From Tetradesmus obliquus (taxonomy: Eukaryota; Chlorophyta; Chlorophyceae; Sphaeropleales; Scenedesmaceae), in assembly GCA_030272155.1 (NCBI GenBank), contig CP126199.1, forward strand, positions 806,001-870,000: 64,000 nt of DNA, in the 5' to 3' direction. The position numbers and the translations under genes were made by a program. Positions 57,090 through 64,000 of this stretch are shown piece by piece (the stretch's first letter is position 1; each line of letters opens with the position of its first letter). The notes beneath the pieces were generated by a model that ran no database searches, was not told the origin of the DNA, and saw only the letters and a list, made by a program, of their open reading frames with translations.

Positions 57090-57530
57090 AAGCAATGCAC
57101 AGCAGAAAGCCGTCTGCTGTGCAGCTGCAACTCACGGAAGCAGCAGCACGCGGCCCTCTGCCATGCAGCTGCAGCCAACAGCAAACAAGTACAGATCCGC
57201 ACCAAGAAGCGCACATCACACAGCCTTCTGATGTGCAGCTGCAGCTAATGGCAAGAAGGCATGAGTACAGATCCGCACCAGGCTGTGGGACAGCACTTGG
57301 CTCAAGCGGTTGCCGCCATCATGTTGCGGAGCATGTGACACATGTATAGTGCCGTAACACATCCTGTTGTTATCACTACATTTGGCTGCAGGGCATGTGC
57401 CTGCAGAGGCAACAGGGGTCATGGAGCTCAACAGAGCTTAACATAACTCAACCCATCTCAACATCAAATACAACACAGCTCAACAGAGCTCAGCATACCC
57501 AGCTCAGCATGGAGCTCAACCTTATCCACC
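57090..57530. repeat. Short diverged repeats
   Basis: gtacagatccgcacca occurs at 57189 and 57266 with tgcagctgcagc nearby. From 57420 to 57520 the words agctcaacagagct and ctcagcat recur. Non-coding. Confidence 0.5.
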
Positions 57531-57830
57531 AACACCGCCGCGACAGGTGATGGCTGGAGTTTGCTCTATGTTTGAGAAGCGTTGATGTACAGCATTTGCG
57601 CAAGGCAAACCAACCTCACTTGCACCGCACTGCTATGTTAGCCACTGACCAGCACGCTGACAGCACCTCCTACAACAGCAGCAACAAGCTATTCCTGCAG
57701 GCTGCTGCATGGCAGCAAAGGCAGCTGCTCATTAGAATGAATTTGCTGGGTTCAGCACATGCGTTCCACACACGCTGTGCTGACCGAGACACCAGAATCC
57801 ACGCTCAAACTACAACAACGTCGGAACTCT

Positions 57831-58649
57831 TCATCGCCGCTCATGTTGCACCTTTGCCTCCATCCTCTCAAACATCAGCGGGTTCAATGCCCCCTGTGCA
57901 ACACGGCTGCGGCGCCATTCGCGCATCGACAGCTCCTTTAGATGCACCTGCTGTGCCGCCAGGTCGCAGTCAAAACCTAGCAGCTGCTCCACTGCCACTA
58001 CCAGCAGTGCATTGGCCCACTCAAAGTGTGGCCGCGTGCAGCGCCTGGGGGCAGACACCTGCACGGCAGTGCAGGACACGGTAAGGTTGCAGGACAGTGT
58101 GCGACACAGAGAAGTTGCAGGGCAGTGTGTCATGCCAAGGTTTGCAGGACAACGTGTTTGGCACAGCAAGGTAGCAGGGTGACGTGTGCCTGCCGCAAGG
58201 CTGCCAGCCAGGAAGCAACAGCCAGCTGGTGCGTGCTTGTGCCATTGAATTCGCTTAGCAAAGCCAAGTCAACGGCTCCTGCCATGGCAATAAGGTGAGC
58301 CTATGTGAATGCCACCACTGCTGCGCAAGAACCTAGCAGCTTGTCAAAAAGTAACATGCCAACACCCCTTGTTTCACAACTGCTTCCATGGCAGTGCCAT
58401 ACAGCTCCACTCACATGCACGCTCTCATGCATTAGCCCGTTGCCGCACTGCATGCGCAGCAGCACCCGCAGCAGCGCAGCCTGCTCATTTGGGTCACTGC
58501 TGGTGAGGCCTTGCACCATCAGCGCCAGCGGCCACACATACTGAGGGGGTGTGTGAGGGGAGCCCAGGCCTGAGAATGCGCTGCCACTGTAGTGGTAGGG
58601 GTTGCTGCTGCCGAGGATGCGGCGGCGCGTGTTGGCGTACACCTGGATG

Positions 58650-58685
<36 letters not shown>

Positions 58686-59919
58686 GCGTGGCAGATGAGG
58701 AACCTCACAGACCAGGGATCCAAAACAGAGCACCAGGTCACTTGCATGTGCCGCAGGTGACAAACGAGGCACTGTCCTGCAGGTACCACCGCTTGCACTC
58801 AGTGCCATTCTCCAAACGGCCTGCGCGCCTACCTCTGTGTCGTACCCATCAAAGCCCAGCAGCGGCATGGCCAGCAGCGAAGGCAGGTTGGGGTCATCAA
58901 AGTCAAGCAGCGCATTGCCGCGGCCATCCACCTGCAAAATGATGCAGGAAGCATGATGCATACATGAGAAATGGCACTTGGGCACTAGAGCTGCGCGCTG
59001 CCACGCGGAATCGCCGGCTGTGAGCAAACAAATACTCACTCGACAGCTACCCGCCAGATATACTTTCTAGCACAAATATGTAACAACTAGCAGCCAGCAG
59101 TGCAGTGATGTTGCTTGCCAGCATGTCACCTACAAATATACACAGCAGTGCCGCTGCAAGCGTGTATCTGTGCATATACATACACACGCACCTCGTACGC
59201 GTACACACGCGTGCCATCCGCAGCCGCCACAATGCCGTGTGCGCAGATGCCCTGCCGAATGTCTGCCAGCAGCTGCGAGGCCCTCGCCTTGACTTCTGGG
59301 CACTTCCATAGCCGCTTGTTGAGCGCCAGCAGCCGCGACAGCGCACCCGCTGCGTACATATTTCCTGCAGTGTTGCAGTGTGGGTCAGGGTGGAAATCAG
59401 GGGCAAAGGAAGGTGATGCATGAGAGTGAAGCAAGCTGTGGCATGCATCTAGGCACTACCGTGGGGTGCTGCTGCTGACGCATACGTGTGCACAGCAGCA
59501 GCTCTGCCAGGGTGTTCTTGCCAGGCAGTGCGCTATTTGTCCGTACAATTTGCTGGTGCGAAAGCCGCCATGCTCAGGATGGCAGCAGGTTAACCGCTGC
59601 CAAAGCGCTTCAGTGCTGTGTCACACCTGGGATGTTGTAGCCATACACTGCTGCGTCATCAGAGGGCCGAAAGGCAGACCACACCATGCCTGCGAGCAAC
59701 CAAGGTCACAGCCGAGGCTGCTTTGGTTGTGTGCAGGCAAGCAGCATGCAGACGGGCTGCACGCTGGCCATGACAGCACTGCTACTGTTGCCTTCTGCTA
59801 ACGAGCAAGCTGTTGCCAGCGACCCAGGCAGCAGTACAAGTTAAGCCTTGAAAACTTGCATTCTCTCGCATATCATGCAGCGGACAGATGACAGCCATGA
59901 CAGTCCTGTTTCATGATGC

Positions 59920-59953
<34 letters not shown>

Positions 59954-62184
59954 GGCACCCCTCACCTGTGTAGGCCACGGGCGCGCCCAGCCCTCCATTG
60001 CTCAGCTCCACAAAGCGGTAGGGCGACTGCGCCTCATGGTGCTGCTCGGTCTGCCAGATCTGCAAGGAAAATGTGACATGAGGCGACACAAACGTTGGAC
60101 AGCACTTCATGATGCCAGTTGACGGCATTACGCAGGAGCTGCTGGAGCAAGTTTGCATGCTGCTTCAGGTTCTACGGCTGCTTTCACACTCATAGAGCTG
60201 GCGCTGCAGACTGGTGCAGCCATGCACGGCCCGCTGAAGCAGACACAGCCCCACCAGCCCGAGCAGCTTGCACCGTCAGCTAGAGCCTCATCAGCGTGGC
60301 ACCGTGCAACACTGCCTCTACAACATGTCACAGCCAGGCCCGACACATGCTGCACAAGAGACAAACACCCAATCCATCAAGCTCTGCACCTTGAGCATCA
60401 GCAGCGCCGAGTCGTGTAGCACCGGCTCGCTGAGCAGCCGCTCCGGCTCAAACAGCCATGCACAACATGGTGAAGATACCAATGCATTCCTCAGCCAATG
60501 CTTGCTGCCACACCTTGAGCATCATCAGCGCAGCATCGTGTAGCACCGGCTCGCTAAGCAGCCGCTCCGGCTCAAACAGCCCCGGGGTGTGGGCGTAGTT
60601 GTGCAGCAGATTGATGAAGTAGGCGCCTGAGTCCAGCTCATACTTGCGCTCCGCAGTCCAGCCGCCCTTGCCTGCACATGTGTGAGGGAACCATGTCAGG
60701 TGAAAATTGCCCAACTGAGGAAGAAACATTTGAATTGAAAAGTGCAGGCCAGGCAGGGGTGGCAGGCTAACACATGACACACACTCTGCGGCACAGCACA
60801 ACACACTGTTGACTTTATACAGCCCTAGGGTGAAACTTGCTGGCCTCAACATCACGGAAAGTGCAACGAGCTGCTCCGCTGCTGCTGCTGCTGCTGCTGC
60901 TGCTACTGCTGCCAATTCCGCTGTTGATGGTTGCTGACATCTTGCTGCCAAGGTGATTCGGCCACCAAGGCAGCAGCGGCTCACCCCTCACTCGCTGTGA
61001 CTGCTTGAGCTTCGCTGCAGGCTTCCAATGCCGGTAGAAGGCATTGGCATCTGCAAATCCAACAACAGCAAGCAGCATTGAACACAGCAGCAGCAGCTGT
61101 GCCCCGCCATCAGCCGTCAAGCCGCCAAATCCAGGGGACAAGTGCAGAAGTAGGCATGTGCATTAAATGCAGCCTATTTGAAAGGCCAGTAGGTATGCCC
61201 ACTGCTGCTGCAACTGCTGTCACCCAGTTGCGTCCCAGTGTGGCTTACAGCTGCATGCCAGCTGCACATTTCACTGTGCTGCTCAGCGTCGCTCCCACTG
61301 CTGCTGCTGCTGCTCACATGGGTCGCTGAGTATGTAGTAGGCCTGCATCCTGATGGCTCCCTCTATGACCTTTTAATGGATGTATACACACAGGTGCAAG
61401 GCAGAATTGATTCGGCAGATCTGGGCAGATGTTGTGAGGGCGCATCCTGAAGCAGCTGTGCAAAGCTGTGCAACTTGTGAATGACAGTTGCCAGCATATT
61501 CAGGTACTGAGTGGCCCCTGGTGCAAGCAAACAGGAGCCACACACTGCTGATGTACCTATCCCGACAGGTCAAAAAAGCACCGTTTTGTGCAGCATTACA
61601 CCACTTGCTGGCACTTTCTCGACTCCGCCCACCTGCCGTAGCATTGGGTGTGTCCCCATACGTGGTAGATACACGGCCAGCTGCACTGCGCTGTCCCTGA
61701 CCCATTGGTCGTCAATATCTCCAGTGGCGACAAACACATGGCTGCCTGGCACCCCATGAACACTAACTGATGTAGCCATGCTGTGCCATAGGCAGCGGCC
61801 ACACAGCGCAGTCAACTCATCCAGCTCTGTTTGCGACAGCAGCTCCATCAAGCGTTTTGTATACGCTTCTGACCTGTCTCTAACTTGCCACCCCCTGGCC
61901 CATATTTCAACTGGGGCGGCAGAGCTGCCTGCTGCTGCTGGTGTGGTTGAGTTCAACTGCAGCTGTGCCATGACAGTGAGGGAGTACAGATGTACTGCGT
62001 CTGGCTCGAAGCTCCTGCCCTCGTGTGGCATAACAGTGAGCATGAGTGTGACGAAGCACACTGCGAGCGCGCCTGTTGCGATGAGTATGCAGTGTCGCTT
62101 GACCTTGGAGTACAGTAGCCTGGCCAGTAAGGTGGGTGAGCGAGCCCAGGTGCCACCTGAGCCCTGCATACTCCTCCCATTCAT
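57831..62184 (-). CDS. GH125 family exo-alpha-mannosidase, type II membrane protein
   Basis: Ten exons in phase: 61633-62184, 61318-61369, 60985-61050, 60514-60671, 59966-60059, 59627-59689, 59192-59364, 58833-58931, 58415-58642, 57831-58058 (570 aa). A short cytoplasmic tail with Arg/Lys is followed by a single membrane segment (about 32-51), as in Golgi type II enzymes. GH125 landmarks: TGDIDDQWVRDSA (154-166), VIEGAIRMQ, DPYANAF (formed across an exon junction), ERKYELDSGAYF, EQHHEAQSPYRF, AFRPSDDA, NMYAAGAL, FDDPNLPSLL, NTRRRILGSSNPY, GIGSPHTPP-like GLGSPHTPPQYVWP, GLMHES and FEWANALL. GH125 enzymes remove alpha-1,6-linked mannose; a role in trimming glycans in the secretory pathway is inference. 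Confidence 0.92.
58059..58200. repeat. About 30-bp tandem repeat in GH125 intron 9
   Basis: Four to five diverged units around aggttgcaggacagtgtg lie between 58059 and 58200, directly upstream of the exon 10 acceptor on the gene strand. Confidence 0.65.
60384..60585 (-). repeat. Duplicated donor end of GH125 exon 4
   Basis: The exon 4 end (60505-60585, ERLLSEPVLHDAALMMLK) recurs at 60384-60460. The sequence caccggctcgctRagcagcc is shared. The copy has lost the clean GTGTGG donor. Confidence 0.85.
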
Positions 62185-63308
62185 TGCTGGACTATCTCAC
62201 AGTGTTGTGATCGGAACGGTATCCTACGCTACGGCCGTGAAGCCATCACCCACGGAACTTGCAACGAGCTTCTCTGCCACATGATGGTCAACATAACCTG
62301 ATTACACCAATTTATATACTTTCAAAAAAAAGTGATTCATCATACAAGCTTTGCTGCCAGCGAATCGACGCTTTGCTGTTTGAGTGAGAGGTCTAGTGAA
62401 CACAACCCTGGCTTGTCCCCTGGTAGGGCCTGGCCAACAGACGCCAGTCGTAACCTGGCGTGTTTGTTGCGGTGCTGCTTTTCACCCAAGCACGTGTGCT
62501 TTTCTGTGGATAACCAATGTCGTTTGTCCGAGGCGTTGGTTGCTCAGCAAAGTCAGATGCTGTGGCAAGTGTGAAGAAGTGAAGCAACTGCTTCTGCACA
62601 CCATGTTTCAGTACAGCGGGTGTCAAGCCCGTCTCACTGCTTGGATTGCACTGCTTTCTGCTTACTAAGGTAAATTATGTGATTGCAGCTGCATGTACCT
62701 GATTGCACTGCCGCCAGCTTTGATCCAGTGTGCTGCACTGCGAAGGGCACTGCTGGGTCTGCACTGCACACCGCCTTTGACTGCGTCTTGCTGTCGCTGC
62801 TGCTACTACTCCAAGGAACAACCGACTGGCACTGCACCACATTCGCACGCACCGCCACAGCCACAGCCGCCCCCGCCACTGCTGCTGCTGCTGCTGAGGC
62901 TACCACAAGTGCTGCCACACTCCCTGCCCCCACGCTTCTGCACACCAAGCGCAGACTGTTGTACTGTGCTGAGCAACTGAACTATGCGTAAGCGAACCCA
63001 TGCATGCATAAAAGAAGCAGCAATTAAGATGCCCCCTCCACCACGCCCAGCACCTTGCTGCTGCTGCACACACCAGACACACAGCTGCCGCCTGCACTGC
63101 CATAAACTGTTGACGAGTCTGTGATTGTGTGCATCCACCCACTGATATTGCAGTCCGTTGAATATGCAGCTGACACCAGCAGCTGCCCTGCCGCCCGCAT
63201 CTGCACTGCTGAGCAAACTGCTGCCACTCACGCTGCTGTTACACGCTGCTGCTACGCGCTGCTGCTGCTGCTGGCGTGCTGCTACAGTGCTGCCATTGAT
63301 GGCCATAC
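62185..63308. other. Stretch without assigned gene
   Basis: It includes the GH125 5' region (62185-62700), a CTG-rich low-complexity part (62790-62960), and 63100-63220, which may hold an exon of the next minus-strand gene (frame and splice sites ambiguous). Confidence 0.35.
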
Positions 63309-63474
63309 CTGATGTGCTGCAGCTGCGCTGCTTGCGCCAATGCTGACTGTGCCGACAGCGTCGTCAGCGAACTGCTGCTGTTGATTGCCTGGCATGCACT
63401 GCCTTTTGCAGCTGCCACATCTGCCGCGGGCTGTGCCATGATCCATTGCAGGCACTGCTGCATGTAAAAGTTGC
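63309..63474 (-). CDS. Probable internal exon of an unknown protein
   Basis: Between acceptor gtgcag and donor GTATGG the minus strand reads NFYMQQCLQWIMAQPAADVA and on to AQAAQLQHI, entering in phase 1 and leaving in phase 2. It looks like an Ala/Gln-rich helical segment. No family recognised; flanking exons are not resolved. Confidence 0.4.
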
Positions 63475-63893
63475 CTGCACCTGCGTTCCAGGCCAGTGGT
63501 CAGTGCCTGCTGCTGCTGCTCTGCTGCTGCTGCTGACCCTGCCGCCTGTAAAGATCGACAGTCTAGCATGAAAAATGCAAAGCTGCTGTGCATGCCCTCC
63601 GCTGCTGTTGCTGCTGGTGCAATTGCTAGCTGTACCAGTCACTGTGCCAAACGCGGAAGCTATGCTACAGCATTTCATTAGTCGCCTGCCCAGGCAATGA
63701 CAGCAGACAGAAAGGGACACGTTTTCAAAAGACAGACTCAACGCATGTTACACAAACCGGTCAGCGCCATACCGCGCGCAGCAGCGCGCCCCACCACTGT
63801 GTGCTGCTGCCCGTGCTGCGCCTGCTGCCTGCAGCAACAGTACTGCCGTATGCCGCTGCTCCTGTTTGCTGCTGCTGTTGCAGCTGCTGCTGC

Positions 63894-63972
63894 TTAAATC
63901 CTGCTGGGGTACAGCATCACGCGCACGGTGCCGCCCAGGCTCTTGGGGGGCAGGTTCTTCCTGAACTTGGCC
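63894..63972 (-). CDS. RPL35A: Ribosomal protein eL33 (L35a), last exon
   Basis: After an acceptor (ctgcag) the minus strand encodes [20 protein letters not shown] followed by YPSRI and TAA (63894-63896). This is the invariant C terminus of eL33, a 60S subunit protein. The rest of the gene lies right of the window. Confidence 0.93.
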
Positions 63973-64000
63973 CTGCAGGACAGCAATGATAAACCAAGCA

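Larger units (their letters stand above)
56103..57830. other. Region between SET start and GH125 stop, no assigned gene
   Basis: It contains weak exon-like stretches near 56345-56680 (described separately) and satellite-like repeats near 57090-57530. No complete gene could be built. Confidence 0.35.

Overview
The window is nuclear DNA of a green alga (Chlorophyta). Genes are cut into many short exons by GT-AG introns, CAG/CTG triplet runs are everywhere, and both LINE types carry TGTAA (the chlorophyte poly(A) signal) near their 3' ends. Order-level placement (Sphaeropleales or Chlamydomonadales would fit) is a guess. Gene models were built by hand by joining exons whose splice sites and phases agree; six give complete in-phase coding sequences.

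Layout. 0-4.5 kb: a degenerate tandem repeat, the first exon of an MFS transporter (-), a weak plus-strand gene, and a MAPEG-family membrane protein (-). 4.5-18 kb: four minus-strand housekeeping genes: Rab geranylgeranyltransferase alpha (436 aa, 7 exons), a MidA/NDUFAF7-type methyltransferase (535 aa, 5 exons), eIF6 (245 aa, 5 exons) and a Nudix hydrolase of the plant NUDT20/24 type (353 aa, 5 exons). 18.3-28.05 kb: a 17-exon plus-strand Dicer-like helicase that ends after the Dicer dimerization domain, with no PAZ or RNase III, and has an in-frame TGA in helicase motif VI. 28.4-29.9 kb: a tandem array of copies of the last exon of the RabGGTase-alpha gene. 32.0-50.3 kb: a minus-strand gene for a secreted modular protein (signal peptide, Cys-rich exons, a sushi-like module, at least three cadherin-like/tandem-95 modules). 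One 13.7-kb intron of it holds a LINE, a 274-bp TRIM element with perfect LTRs and TSD, and a head-to-tail array of ten nearly identical 5'-truncated LINE copies. 51.2-56.1 kb: a SET-domain protein (640 aa, 7 exons). 57.8-62.2 kb: a GH125 mannosidase (570 aa, 10 exons) with a type II membrane anchor. At the right edge, the last exon of ribosomal protein eL33.

The most unusual feature is a pattern that runs through the window. Next to many exons, most often inside the flanking intron, lie one to five tandem, decayed copies of a short block spanning an exon-intron boundary (about 30-130 nt, with the splice site and part of the coding sequence). I see this in seven genes. The extreme cases are five extra copies of the DEAH-box exon start, a 40-bp minisatellite whose unit contains a splice acceptor, and four 66-nt phase-0 copies of a SET-gene exon end that could be spliced in frame. 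CTG runs on the sense strand often abut the real acceptors. I propose that introns here grow by tandem duplication of exon edges, producing decoy splice sites and candidate alternative exons.
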